Assembly: GCA_964648365.1 (NCBI GenBank)
Contig: CAZYLK010000028.1
Coordinates: 1-43,339, forward strand
DNA: 43,339 nt
Direction of reading: 5' to 3'
Source: SURF-32 sp964648365
GTDB lineage: Bacteria > Planctomycetota > Phycisphaerae > UBA1845
Part shown: piece after piece, positions 1 to 8,435 of the stretch
Position numbering within the stretch: position 1 is the first letter of the stretch
Layout: each line of letters starts with the position of its first letter
Translations under genes and position numbers: made by a program
The notes under the pieces: model-generated
Database searches by the model: none
Told to the model about the DNA's origin: nothing
What the model saw: the letters and a program-made list of their open reading frames with translations, nothing else

Positions 1-398
1 TTGCCTTCGAAGGCAACCGTGAGAAAGGGGTTGATCTGGTCCTGGCTGTTCTCCAGCCACGCCTCGGAGAACACGACGAGTGTGTGGATACCGTTCGAGC
101 CATCGTTCACCGACAACTCAACGCCCGGCAGCAATGCGATTCCTTTTTTTCTGGCGGCAGATCGAAGGGACCGGAACTCGTGGAAATCAAACTTGTTGTG
201 GTTGGTGATGACGCCGAGGCGCACGCCGGCCTTCTCCAGCGCGTCAACGTAGCTGCCGCTGTACTCGTTCGGGCCGCCGTCGTACTTGAACTCCTTGTCA
301 GACCTGGTGTGCAGGTGAAAGTCGACGCGTACCCACTCCGCACCGTAGCGGAAGGCGGCGGAGTTCGTGCTGGCGACGCTCGACACTCTTGTGCTCAT
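1..398 (-). CDS. PHP-domain protein, N-terminal part (possible TrlF-type PHP-ATPase), runs off the window
   Basis: The reverse strand is open from an ATG at 398 to the window edge, about 132 residues with no stop, so the C-terminus is missing. The N-terminus holds a PHP metal-dependent phosphoesterase signature: V-D-F-H-L-H-T-R-S-D near residue 25, then G-V-I-T-N-H-N and L-L-P-G-V-E-L-S. These His, Asp and Glu residues are the usual metal ligands. The following stretch (GIHTLVVFSEAWL) resembles, from memory, the start of large proteins in which a PHP domain precedes an AAA/SMC-like ATPase (TrlF type). That subfamily call is inference because the ATPase part lies outside. It is transcribed away from the M24 peptidase gene. 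No convincing ribosome binding site is seen before the ATG. It could instead be a stand-alone PHP phosphatase. Confidence 0.75.
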   Translation of the reverse strand, partial: MSTRVSSVASTNSAAFRYGAEWVRVDFHLHTRSDKEFKYDGGPNEYSGSYVDALEKAGVRLGVITNHNKFDFHEFRSLRSAARKKGIALLPGVELSVNDGSNGIHTLVVFSEAWLENSQDQINPFLTVAFEG

Positions 399-773
399 TT
401 GTACCTGCCGTCGCATTTGACCGAAACCGTCAGCCCCGATTTCGTTCGCACATGCCGGGTGCTACCGCACAGCGTAGCCGAAGTCGAGAGTGGCGTCGAA
501 CTGACTCAGTCGGAATGTTGGATTGACCACGCTAACCGCGACGGAACACAAGCCGTGAACGCCGTGGAAAGCGGCCCTGCGCCGCTGCGGCCCAGGCATG
601 GCAGGGCGTGTCCCCCCGCGCCGGGCGTGAGCCTTGGCCTTCGCCCACGTCCCCCGGCCGTCTTTTTTTGACAGAACCCCCCAAACGACGGATCATCCGG
701 GGCTTTGAAGATCACCGCCCCCGGCCGCGCGGTTCCGAGGACGCGGGTCTTCGTGCCTCTGGAGCGCCTCGAC
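399..773. other. Divergent intergenic region between PHP gene and M24 peptidase
   Basis: These 375 bases separate two divergent genes. Reading frames here lack credible start sites and protein-like composition. A promoter-like pair lies at 668-696 just after a T-run. Nothing else is recognised. Confidence 0.5.
668..696 (+). promoter_or_regulatory. Candidate sigma70-type promoter for the M24 peptidase gene
   Basis: A perfect TTGACA (668-673) is followed after 17 bases by GATCAT (691-696), four of six matches to TATAAT. A T-rich stretch lies just upstream. Transcription would begin near 703, about 70 bases before the ATG at 774. The -35 box is strong and the -10 box is weak. Confidence 0.5.
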
Positions 774-1883
774 ATGGCGAGAGCCGGTAAGACAGGTCCA
801 TCCGCCGCCGTTCGCGACCGACTGACGCGCTTTCGCGCCGAGATGAAGCGAAACAAGGTCCGGGCCTTCCTGATCACGAAGCACATGGACCTGTTCTACC
901 TCACGGGCTTCACCGGGGAGGACTCGGCCGGGCTGATCACGGAAAACGAGGTCAACCTGATCAGCGACGGGCGGTTCGAGGAGGCCATCCGGCAGGAATG
1001 CCCGTGGGCCCGCGTCTGGATGCGTAAGGGGCTGCTGATCCCCGAGATCGCCAGCGTCTGCGAGAAGCTCAAGCTCCGCTCGGTCGCCATCCAGGCGGAC
1101 GAGATGACCGTCGCCGCCCGGGCGGAACTGGAAGAGCTGAACTCCGGCACGAAGCTGACGGTCGGCCCGGCCATCACGGGGCAGATGCGGCGGATCAAAG
1201 ACGCCGAGGAGATGAAGGTCGTTAACCGGGCCATCCGCATCGCCGAGGACGCTTTTCTTGCCATGCGGAAGGACATCCGCGTCGGCCAGACCGAGTTGGA
1301 GATGGCCGCCCGGCTCGAATACGAGATGAAGTGCCGCGGGGCGTCAGGTACGTCGTTTACGACGATCGTGGCCGAAGGGCCGAACTCGGCCCTGCCTCAC
1401 GCCCACCCCGGTCGGCGAAAAGTGCGCGAAGGCAGCGCGATCCTCTTCGACTGGGGCGCGCGTTACGGCATGTACTGCAGCGACTTGACCCGCATGGTCT
1501 TCGTCGGTAGGGTTCCGCCGAAATTCGCCCGCATCTACCCCCTCGTGCTGGAAGCCAAGGACCGATCGACCGCGGCCATCGCGCCGGGGCGGAAGATGTG
1601 CGACGTGGACGAGGTGGCGCGCTCGTTCATCCGTGAGGCGGGTTTCGAGAAGGAGTTCAATCACGGCCTCGGCCACGGCGTGGGGCTGGATATTCACGAG
1701 CCGCCCTCGCTGAGTTGGCGCTCCGACGAGCCGCTGGCCGCCGGCATGGTGGTCACCGTCGAGCCGGGGATTTATCTTCCCGGCGTCGGCGGCGTGCGGA
1801 TCGAGGACGACGTTCTGGTCACCGGCCGCGGGCGGCGCAGGCTGAGCCGGCTGAGCACGGCGCTGGAAGATGCCATCCTCTGA
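774..1883 (+). CDS. M24-family Xaa-Pro aminopeptidase/dipeptidase
   Basis: This is a 369-residue cytoplasmic metallopeptidase of the pita-bread fold that removes residues next to proline. An N-terminal creatinase-like domain (about 1-135) precedes the M24 catalytic domain. All five metal ligands are present: Asp226 (FDWGARY), Asp237 (CSDLTR), His301 (GHGVGLDIHE), Glu330 (TVEPGIY) and Glu344 (RIEDD). The start at 774 is preferred over upstream ATG codons because GGAG lies about nine bases before it and the protein then has normal family length. It precedes accB by 67 bases. A peptidase gene of this kind next to accB-accC is a common bacterial order, usually with efp in between; efp is absent here. 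Confidence 0.93.
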   Translation: MARAGKTGPSAAVRDRLTRFRAEMKRNKVRAFLITKHMDLFYLTGFTGEDSAGLITENEVNLISDGRFEEAIRQECPWARVWMRKGLLIPEIASVCEKLKLRSVAIQADEMTVAARAELEELNSGTKLTVGPAITGQMRRIKDAEEMKVVNRAIRIAEDAFLAMRKDIRVGQTELEMAARLEYEMKCRGASGTSFTTIVAEGPNSALPHAHPGRRKVREGSAILFDWGARYGMYCSDLTRMVFVGRVPPKFARIYPLVLEAKDRSTAAIAPGRKMCDVDEVARSFIREAGFEKEFNHGLGHGVGLDIHEPPSLSWRSDEPLAAGMVVTVEPGIYLPGVGGVRIEDDVLVTGRGRRRLSRLSTALEDAIL

Positions 1884-1950
1884 CCGGGGGCGTCGCGCAT
1901 CAATTTTCCCTGTGCAGGCTTGAAGCTACATCGCGGTTGAAAGGGTCACC

Positions 1951-2418
1951 GTGGTCGATATCGAGAGCATCCGGCAGCTCATCCAGATGATGGTCGACAA
2001 CGACGTCGTCGAGCTGTCCTTGAAGCAGGGCGAGGAGGAGTTGAGCCTTCGGCGTCCGAACGTCGCGGAGGCCGTCCCGGTGGTGACGACCGTTCCGGCC
2101 GCGAACGTCCCTGCGTCCGTCGCGGCGTCTGAGGCCGGGCCGCCGCCTCCCGCGGCCGCGCCGGAGGATGACGCCAAGCTGGCCCGAATCACGTCACCCA
2201 TGGTGGGGACGTACTTCGCGGCGCCTTCGCCCGACGCACCGGTTTTCGTCAAGGTGGGATCGGACGTCCGGCGCGACACCGTCGTGTGCATCGTCGAAGC
2301 CATGAAGGTCTTCAACGAGATCAAGGCAGAGATCAGCGGGACGATCGTCGAGATTCACGTGGAAAACGGCGCGGCCGTCGAGTTCGGCCAGCCGCTGTTC
2401 ACCGTCCGCCGAAGCTGA
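1951..2418 (+). CDS. accB: Acetyl-CoA carboxylase biotin carboxyl carrier protein
   Basis: This 155-residue protein carries biotin between the carboxylase and carboxyltransferase halves of acetyl-CoA carboxylase, the first step of fatty acid synthesis. An N-terminal helix (about 1-35) leads to a Pro/Ala-rich linker (45-75) and a C-terminal biotinyl domain. The biotinylation motif EAMK places the acceptor lysine at residue 119. The thumb region (PMVGTYFAAPSPDAPVF, from residue 83) marks it as the acetyl-CoA carboxylase type. The start is GTG at 1951, with AAAGGG about seven bases upstream. Its partners AccC (2669) and a biotin ligase (9061) are in the same window and strand; accA and accD are not. 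Confidence 0.95.
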   Translation: MVDIESIRQLIQMMVDNDVVELSLKQGEEELSLRRPNVAEAVPVVTTVPAANVPASVAASEAGPPPPAAAPEDDAKLARITSPMVGTYFAAPSPDAPVFVKVGSDVRRDTVVCIVEAMKVFNEIKAEISGTIVEIHVENGAAVEFGQPLFTVRRS

Positions 2419-2420
2419 TC

Positions 2421-2438
2421 ACGCGGCTGTCGCCGCGT
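2421..2438. other. Stem-loop immediately after accB stop
   Basis: ACGCGGC and GCCGCGT form a perfect 7-bp stem with loop TGTC, two bases past the accB stop codon. There is no U-tract, so it is not a classical intrinsic terminator. It could stabilise or attenuate the accB-accC transcript. Confidence 0.45.
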
Positions 2439-2658
2439 GAGGGAGTCAGGGCGTGAGGGAGCCAGGCGGTCAGGCAAGAATGACGCCGCGGACGGGTTCG
2501 CGAACAGCAGGTTCCGTGGCCCGTCCGGCCTAACGAGTACTCGAAAGTATCGTGATGCGAGAATCGCGAGTGTTGCAAACGTGGCTGAATGAGTCGGCGC
2601 TGGGTGGGTCGGCCCATCCTCCCTTACTCCCGTACTCCCTTACTCCCTCACTCCCTTC
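2437..2658. repeat. Two opposed period-8 repeat arrays between accB and accC
   Basis: At 2437-2476 five 8-bp units run in tandem (GTGAGGGA, GTCAGGGC, GTGAGGGA, GCCAGGCG, GTCAGGCA). At 2619-2658 five more units of the complementary type follow (CTCCCTTA, CTCCCGTA, CTCCCTTA, CTCCCTCA, CTCCCTTC). The arrays are thus inverted relative to one another, about 140 bases apart. Shorter pieces with the same GGGAGT core occur near 4008-4030, 6300, 8258-8277 and 33158-33185. The second array is a pure pyrimidine tract close to the accC start. Confidence 0.7.
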
Positions 2659-2668
2659 CTCCTGAGCC

Positions 2669-4009
2669 ATGTTCAAACGCATCCTCATCGCCAACCGCGG
2701 GGAGATCGCCCTTCGCATCATCCGCGCCTGCCACGAGATGAACATCGAGGCGGTGGCGGTGTTTTCGGAGGCTGACCGCGGCGCGGACTATCTCCGGCAC
2801 GCCGATCGGGCGGTCTGCATCGGCAGCACCATCCCCAAGGAGAGCTACCTGCGGATGGACCGGATCATTGCCGCTGCGGAGGTCGCGGAGGCGGATGCCA
2901 TCCATCCGGGATACGGGTTTCTGGCCGAAAACGCACAGTTCGCCGACATGTGCCGCGAGTGCAAGCTGGAGTTCATCGGCCCCAGCGCCGACGCCATGCG
3001 CAAGCTGGGCGACAAGGCCTCGGCCCGGGAGATCGCCAAGAACGCCCGCGTCCCGACGGTGCCCGGCAGCGAGGGGTTAATCGAATCGGACGACGAGGCG
3101 GCCGAGGTGGCGGAGTCGATCGGATTCCCCGTGATGATCAAGGCCTCGGCGGGCGGCGGCGGCCGGGGGATGCGTATCGCCCGCGACAAGACCGACCTCC
3201 TCGGCGCGCTGCGCCAGGCGAGGCAGGAGGCGGCCGGCGCGTTCAACAACGACGCCATCTACCTGGAAAAGTACATCGATCAGCCGCGGCACGTTGAGGT
3301 GCAGATCATCGCCGACCAGAGCGGCTCGGTCATCCACCTGTACGAACGGGACTGCACGATCCAGCGGCGGCACCAGAAGTTGATCGAGGAAGCCCCGTCC
3401 CCGGCCATCGACTCGCGCACGCGTCGCGATCTGTGCAACGCCGCGGTCAAGCTGGCCAAGGCGGCCAAGTATACCACGGCCGGCACGGTCGAGTTCCTCG
3501 TGGATGCGAGGGGCAAGTTCTACTTCATCGAGGTCAACGCCCGCATCCAGGTCGAACATCCCGTGACTGAGATGCTGACCGGTATCGACCTGATCAAGAC
3601 GCAGATCAAAGTGGCCGCGGGCGAACCGCTGGGCATCAGCCAGCGCAACGTCCGCACCGACGGGCACGTGATCGAGTGCCGCATTAATGCCGAGGATCCG
3701 TACAACGGCTTCCGGCCCTGCGCGGGGAAAATCGAGCGGTTCCGCCCGCCGGGCGGATTCGGCGTGCGGCTCGATTCGCACGTGTTTGAGGGTTACAAGG
3801 TTCCGCCGTACTATGACTCGCTGGTCGGCAAGCTGATCGTGCATCAGCCGACGCGGCTGGAAGCCATCCGCACGATGCAGCGCTGCCTGCGGGAGATGGT
3901 CATTGAGCCCATCAAGACGACGATTCCCTTCCACCTCCGCGTGCTCGAGCACCCGCGTTTCCAGGCGGGCGAGATCGACACGGGCTTCGTCGAGCGCACG
4001 CTGCTCTGA
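2669..4009 (+). CDS. accC: Acetyl-CoA carboxylase, biotin carboxylase subunit
   Basis: This 446-residue enzyme uses ATP to carboxylate biotin on AccB. It has the full three-part biotin carboxylase layout: an N-terminal domain opening FKRILIANRGEIALRI, an ATP-grasp domain with the glycine-rich loop SAGGGGRGMRIA (about residue 165), and a C-terminal domain with the catalytic segment EVNARIQVEHPVTEM (about 290). Length is normal. The ATG at 2669 is set by the conserved N-terminus. The bases before it are pyrimidine-rich and offer no clear ribosome binding site, which is unusual beside the good sites of neighbouring genes. It follows accB by 250 bases of repeat-bearing spacer. Confidence 0.96.
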   Translation: MFKRILIANRGEIALRIIRACHEMNIEAVAVFSEADRGADYLRHADRAVCIGSTIPKESYLRMDRIIAAAEVAEADAIHPGYGFLAENAQFADMCRECKLEFIGPSADAMRKLGDKASAREIAKNARVPTVPGSEGLIESDDEAAEVAESIGFPVMIKASAGGGGRGMRIARDKTDLLGALRQARQEAAGAFNNDAIYLEKYIDQPRHVEVQIIADQSGSVIHLYERDCTIQRRHQKLIEEAPSPAIDSRTRRDLCNAAVKLAKAAKYTTAGTVEFLVDARGKFYFIEVNARIQVEHPVTEMLTGIDLIKTQIKVAAGEPLGISQRNVRTDGHVIECRINAEDPYNGFRPCAGKIERFRPPGGFGVRLDSHVFEGYKVPPYYDSLVGKLIVHQPTRLEAIRTMQRCLREMVIEPIKTTIPFHLRVLEHPRFQAGEIDTGFVERTLL

Positions 4010-4142
4010 GGAAGAGAGTCAGGGAGTCGGCAGCGCCGCCAGCAACTCGCCGGATGAATCCTGCGCTGAGGCTTCAGAAAGCCAGGACCGGCGCGACGGC
4101 AATTGTGACTCGATCATGGAAGGCAACAGTGGAGGTGTGGAC

Positions 4143-6254
4143 ATGGATGGACCTGACATCGACACCGGATTCGCGACGGCCCGGCCGGAGCAACACCGGA
4201 GACACGTTGCGCGACACGGAGGCGTGAGCCGGCAGTCCGGTCTGCGGCGACGACACGTCACCGCTCACCGGCGGTACCTGCCCGGCGCCGCCCTGCTCGC
4301 GGCCGCGGCGGCGCTGATGCTGACCTCGTGCGTAACCAACCGCGAAGAGCGGCGTGGATTGACGCTCGACGACGTGCCGGACGGCGCCGAACCGATCACG
4401 ACTTTTGACGGCGAGTGGCTCAGCCGGCAGTACAGTTTCGCCTTTCGGATCACCGACCATGTCGGCTACTCCACGCTCCCCAGTTCAGACGCGGTGGAGG
4501 TCGGCGATATCGTGCTGATTATCGAGTCCGCGGCCGGCGACACGTTTCGCGGGCGGCAGATCTTCAGCGACGGATCGATTCAGGACGTGGTCGGCACGCT
4601 CCTGAGTCCGACCGTGCTTGACATGGTCGGCGGCGGCACGAACTGGACGATGGAGCGCATCGACGAAGTCAACCTGCCGCCGCTCGTCGAGGCCGGCAAC
4701 AATCAGCGCGTCACGCCGTTTGAAAGCCAGGTCCGGCTCATGGGCCTGGCGGAAGACGAAACGGTGCCCGACGACGAGTTGATCGTGACATGGTCCATTC
4801 TGGAAGGACCGGACGGCGCCGCCATCGCCGATGCGTCCAGCCTCGAAACGACGTTCACCTTTGAAGTCGCAGGGACGTACGTCCTGCAACTGGAAGTCAG
4901 CGACGGCGAACTGACCGGCTCGGACACCGTGGAGATCATCGTCAACCTCGATCCCGAAGCCGACGCCGGCGAGGACGCGATCGTATCCGAGGGCGACGTG
5001 GTGATCCTCGACGCCATGGCCAGTTCGGATCCCGACGGGGACGATTCGCTCACCTACGCCTGGTCGCCGGTCGACGGGCCTGAGGTCGACCTCGTGGACG
5101 CCGACGAGCAACAGGCGCGGTTTGTCGCGCCCGCGCCGCCCGCCGAACTGACGTTCCGCGTGACGGTGACGGACAGCCGCGGCGGCCGCGATACGGACGA
5201 TGTCACGCTCACCGTCAACAGCCCCCCCACCGCCGTGGCCGGCGAAGACCGGGCGGTCAACGGCGGCCAGCGGGTCACGCTTGACGGCACCGCGTCCACC
5301 GACGCCGACGGCGACGACCTGACCTTCGCGTGGCGGCAGATCGACGGACCGGACGTCACGCTGGTCAACGGCGCGACCGACACCGCTCAGTTTACGGCGC
5401 CGCAGGAGGACACGGAGCTGAGCTTCGAACTGGTGGTCGTCGACGCGAACGGCGGCCGCGGCACGGATACGGTCACGATCACGGTATCGCTGGAAGAGAA
5501 CCTCCCGCCGCAGGCCAATGCGGGGATGGACCGCAACGTCGTGGTCGGCATGGTCGTGACGTTGAGTGCGTCGGAAAGCACGGACCCCAACGGCGGCGAC
5601 GAGCTCTCCTATCAGTGGGAACAGACCTCCGGCACGGCCGTGACGCTCAGCGACGGGGACAGCGAACGAGCAACGTTCACCGTGCCCGAGGGCGCCGACA
5701 CGCTGGCGTTTCAGGTCACGGTCAATGACTCGTCCGGCGAAGAATCGTCGGCCGCAGTGACGCTGAGCATCGTAGACCAGCCGGTGGCGCGGCTTGAGAC
5801 CTCGATGGGCGTGGTCGAAATGGAACTGCTGATCGACGACGCTCCGGTCACGTGCCTGAACTTCCTGCGGTACATCGACGAAGGGTTCTTCGACGGCACG
5901 GTGTTTCATCGTGTCGTGCCCGATTTTGTCGTTCAGGGCGGCGGGTTTCTGCCCGACGGCAGCAAGAAGACGGGCCAGCACGATCCGATCGTCAACGAAT
6001 ACGGCCAGGATCGCAGCAACCTGCGCGGGACCGTCGCCATGGCGAAGGTCGGCGGCGATCCTGACTCCGCCACGTCGGAGTTCTTCTTCAACCTGGCGGA
6101 CAACTCCGAAAACCTCGATAACCAGAACGGCGGGTTCACCGTCTTCGCCAACGTGATCGAAGGGATGGACGTCGTGGACGCCATGGCGGCCGTCGACCTG
6201 GACGGCGAAACGCCCGTCGAGGACATCATCCTCGAATCGGCCACGATCGAGTAG
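4143..6254 (+). CDS. Lipoprotein with four PKD-like domains fused to a C-terminal cyclophilin peptidyl-prolyl isomerase
   Basis: The protein has 703 residues. A basic N-terminal tail of about 45 residues leads to a hydrophobic segment and lipobox LTSC (Cys63), so it is probably a lipid-anchored exported protein. A lead region (65-175) is followed by four Ig-like PKD-type domains at about 177-267, 268-358, 359-451 and 452-545, each with the A-G-x-D opening and DPDGD-type motifs. Residues 547-703 form a cyclophilin domain with FHRVVPDFVVQGGG and SEFFFNLADN. Cyclophilins catalyse proline cis-trans isomerisation in folding proteins. The ATG at 4143 is chosen for GGAGG seven bases upstream; the open frame extends further back into accC. 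The unusually long arginine-rich stretch before the signal may mean the true start is later. The PKD-cyclophilin combination is notable. Confidence 0.88.
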   Translation: MDGPDIDTGFATARPEQHRRHVARHGGVSRQSGLRRRHVTAHRRYLPGAALLAAAAALMLTSCVTNREERRGLTLDDVPDGAEPITTFDGEWLSRQYSFAFRITDHVGYSTLPSSDAVEVGDIVLIIESAAGDTFRGRQIFSDGSIQDVVGTLLSPTVLDMVGGGTNWTMERIDEVNLPPLVEAGNNQRVTPFESQVRLMGLAEDETVPDDELIVTWSILEGPDGAAIADASSLETTFTFEVAGTYVLQLEVSDGELTGSDTVEIIVNLDPEADAGEDAIVSEGDVVILDAMASSDPDGDDSLTYAWSPVDGPEVDLVDADEQQARFVAPAPPAELTFRVTVTDSRGGRDTDDVTLTVNSPPTAVAGEDRAVNGGQRVTLDGTASTDADGDDLTFAWRQIDGPDVTLVNGATDTAQFTAPQEDTELSFELVVVDANGGRGTDTVTITVSLEENLPPQANAGMDRNVVVGMVVTLSASESTDPNGGDELSYQWEQTSGTAVTLSDGDSERATFTVPEGADTLAFQVTVNDSSGEESSAAVTLSIVDQPVARLETSMGVVEMELLIDDAPVTCLNFLRYIDEGFFDGTVFHRVVPDFVVQGGGFLPDGSKKTGQHDPIVNEYGQDRSNLRGTVAMAKVGGDPDSATSEFFFNLADNSENLDNQNGGFTVFANVIEGMDVVDAMAAVDLDGETPVEDIILESATIE

Positions 6255-6283
6255 CCGCCGTTCGACAGCGAAAGGGGGATAGC

Positions 6284-8278
6284 ATGTTCTCTCGGAACGG
6301 AATGAGGGAGTCCGGGCGCGAGTCACTCGGGGGAGCCTCAGGAAGACGGCACGCACGCCTGCCGGGCGTTGTTGCGGCGGCGTGGCTTGGCATCTGCGGA
6401 GGGACGTTGGTGAGCATGGCCCAGGACAGCGCGGCGCCGCCCAAGGAGCGCACCCGCGATCAGATCGAAGCAAAGTACAAGTGGGATCTGGCCGAACTCT
6501 ACGCCGACGTCGATGCGTGGGAGGCCGGGGTCGCGGCCGCGCAGGCCAAGATCGAAAAGATGGCGGCCATGAAGGGCACGCTCGGCAAGTCGGCTGATGC
6601 GCTGCTGGCAGCGTTGAAGCACCGCGACGACACCATCGCTGACGTCGACAAGCTCGTCGTCTACGCGGGCCTCTCCTATCACCTCGACATGAGCAACAGC
6701 GAGACCGGCGGCCGGTCCGATCGGTCCCAGTCGCTGGCCACGAAGGCGAACGAGGCGATGAGCTGGTTCACGCCGGAAATCCTGTCGCTGCCGACCGAGA
6801 CGGTCGAGTCGTGGATGGAGGAGAGCGCTGAACTGGCGGTGTACCGCCACATGTTCGACGACATCTACCGCCAGCGCGAGCACACGCTCTCCGCCCGCGA
6901 GGAGGAGCTGCTCGCGATGGCGGGCGACGTGACGGCGTCGTTCGGCACCATCTTCGGTCGGCTGCAGAACACCGACCTCGACTACCCGACGATCAAGGAC
7001 GAGGATGGCCAGGACCTCAAGCTCACCAACGCGAAGTACTACCAGTTGATCTACTCGCCCGACCGGCGCGTCCGCCGCGACGCGTTTCTCGGGATGCACC
7101 AGGTCTACCTCGACAAACGCAACTCGCTATCGGCCGTGCTCAGCGGGCAGATCAAGCAGCACATGTTCTACGCCAAGGCGCGCGGGTTCGACTCCTCGCT
7201 GGAAGCAGCGCTTCACGGACCGGGCATCCCACCGGCGGTGGTCGACAACCTCATCCGCACCATCAACGCCAACCTGCCCAAACTGCACCGATACGTCGCC
7301 CTGCGCAAGAACATCATGGGGCTGGACAAGGTGCACCGCTACGACCTGTACGTCCCGCTTGTCGAAGGCGAACGCGAAAAGATTCCCTACGAGGACGCAA
7401 CGCAGACCATCCTGGCGGCGCTCCAGCCGATGGGCCGCGACTACGTCGGCACGATGCGCACGGCGTTCGACGGGCGGTGGATCGACGTGTACGACACGCC
7501 CAACAAGCGCTCGGGCGCGTACAGTTGGGGCGCCTATCGCGCTCCCCACCCCTACCTTCTGCTGAACTACACCGGTACGGCCAACGACCGCTCGACGGTA
7601 GCGCATGAAATGGGCCATGCGATGCACTCGTGGTACACGTGCAAGGCTCAGCCTCTGATTTACGGCGACTACGCAACGTTCTGCGCCGAGGTGGCGTCGA
7701 CCGTCAACGAGGTGCTGCTGGCCCATCACCTGCTCCAGCACGCCAAAGACGACACGGAGCGGCTGCTGATCCTGCAAGACCAGATCGAGAGCATCCGCAC
7801 CACCGTCTTCCGTCAGACCATGTTCGCGGAGTACGAGAAGCTGATCCACGATCAGGCGGAAGCCGGGCAGGCGCTCACGGGCGACGGATTGTGCGCGTCG
7901 TACGGGGAACTCGTGCAGCGTTACTACGGCCCGGACCTCGAACTGGACGAGGCCGGCAAGGCGGAAGGGCTGCGCATCCCGCACTACTACCGCAACTTTT
8001 ACGTCTACACCTACGCCACCAGCCATTGCGCCGCCACCAACATCGGGCGGCGGATCATCGACGGCGAAGCCGGGGCGGTCGACGGCCACATGAAGTTCCT
8101 CTCGGCCGGCAGCAGCCGCTACCCGCTGGACGTGCTCAAGCTGGCCGGCGTGGACATGACCACGCCGCGGCCGATCCAGGACACGATGGACCTTTTCGGC
8201 GAGTTGGTCGATCAGTTCGAGGCGCTCTACAATCGGGCGGTTGCGCCGAAGAAGGGAATGAGGGAACAGGGGAGTTAG
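6284..8278 (+). CDS. Secreted M3-family oligoendopeptidase (PepF-like)
   Basis: This 664-residue zinc metallopeptidase of family M3 cleaves oligopeptides. The zinc motif HEMGH starts at His441, with the third ligand expected at a Glu near 469 (FCAEVAST). The fold is otherwise the all-helical oligopeptidase F pattern, and the length is about 55 residues longer than cytoplasmic PepF. The extra length is an N-terminal extension with a hydrophobic stretch (VVAAAWLGICGGTLVSMAQ, about 27-45), suggesting a signal peptide and export, unlike typical PepF. GGGGG lies about six bases before the ATG at 6284. It follows the PKD-cyclophilin gene by 29 bases, probably in one transcript. Both ends of the gene carry GAGGGA-type repeat sequence. 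Confidence 0.92.
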   Translation: MFSRNGMRESGRESLGGASGRRHARLPGVVAAAWLGICGGTLVSMAQDSAAPPKERTRDQIEAKYKWDLAELYADVDAWEAGVAAAQAKIEKMAAMKGTLGKSADALLAALKHRDDTIADVDKLVVYAGLSYHLDMSNSETGGRSDRSQSLATKANEAMSWFTPEILSLPTETVESWMEESAELAVYRHMFDDIYRQREHTLSAREEELLAMAGDVTASFGTIFGRLQNTDLDYPTIKDEDGQDLKLTNAKYYQLIYSPDRRVRRDAFLGMHQVYLDKRNSLSAVLSGQIKQHMFYAKARGFDSSLEAALHGPGIPPAVVDNLIRTINANLPKLHRYVALRKNIMGLDKVHRYDLYVPLVEGEREKIPYEDATQTILAALQPMGRDYVGTMRTAFDGRWIDVYDTPNKRSGAYSWGAYRAPHPYLLLNYTGTANDRSTVAHEMGHAMHSWYTCKAQPLIYGDYATFCAEVASTVNEVLLAHHLLQHAKDDTERLLILQDQIESIRTTVFRQTMFAEYEKLIHDQAEAGQALTGDGLCASYGELVQRYYGPDLELDEAGKAEGLRIPHYYRNFYVYTYATSHCAATNIGRRIIDGEAGAVDGHMKFLSAGSSRYPLDVLKLAGVDMTTPRPIQDTMDLFGELVDQFEALYNRAVAPKKGMREQGS

Positions 8279-8435
8279 CGCACGACGGAAGCGGACCGGA
8301 AGGGAGGCGGGACGTCGTTTATCCGCGGCCGCGCACCGCACTGCCTCGTTCGCTGACTCGCTGTTCCCCGCTTCGACGCAGACTCAACCGTAGTTGAACC
8401 GGCGGGCCGTCCCGCCAGAACAGGAGAACCGCCGT

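Noticed and set aside
2669..4009. Pyruvate or propionyl-CoA carboxylase instead of AccC
   Set aside because: The protein ends after the biotin carboxylase domain and the separate AccB-type carrier is next door.
4485..6473. A 662-codon open frame on the minus strand
   Set aside because: It mirrors the PKD-cyclophilin gene in a GC-rich sequence; the plus-strand protein has clear domains and the minus frame has none.
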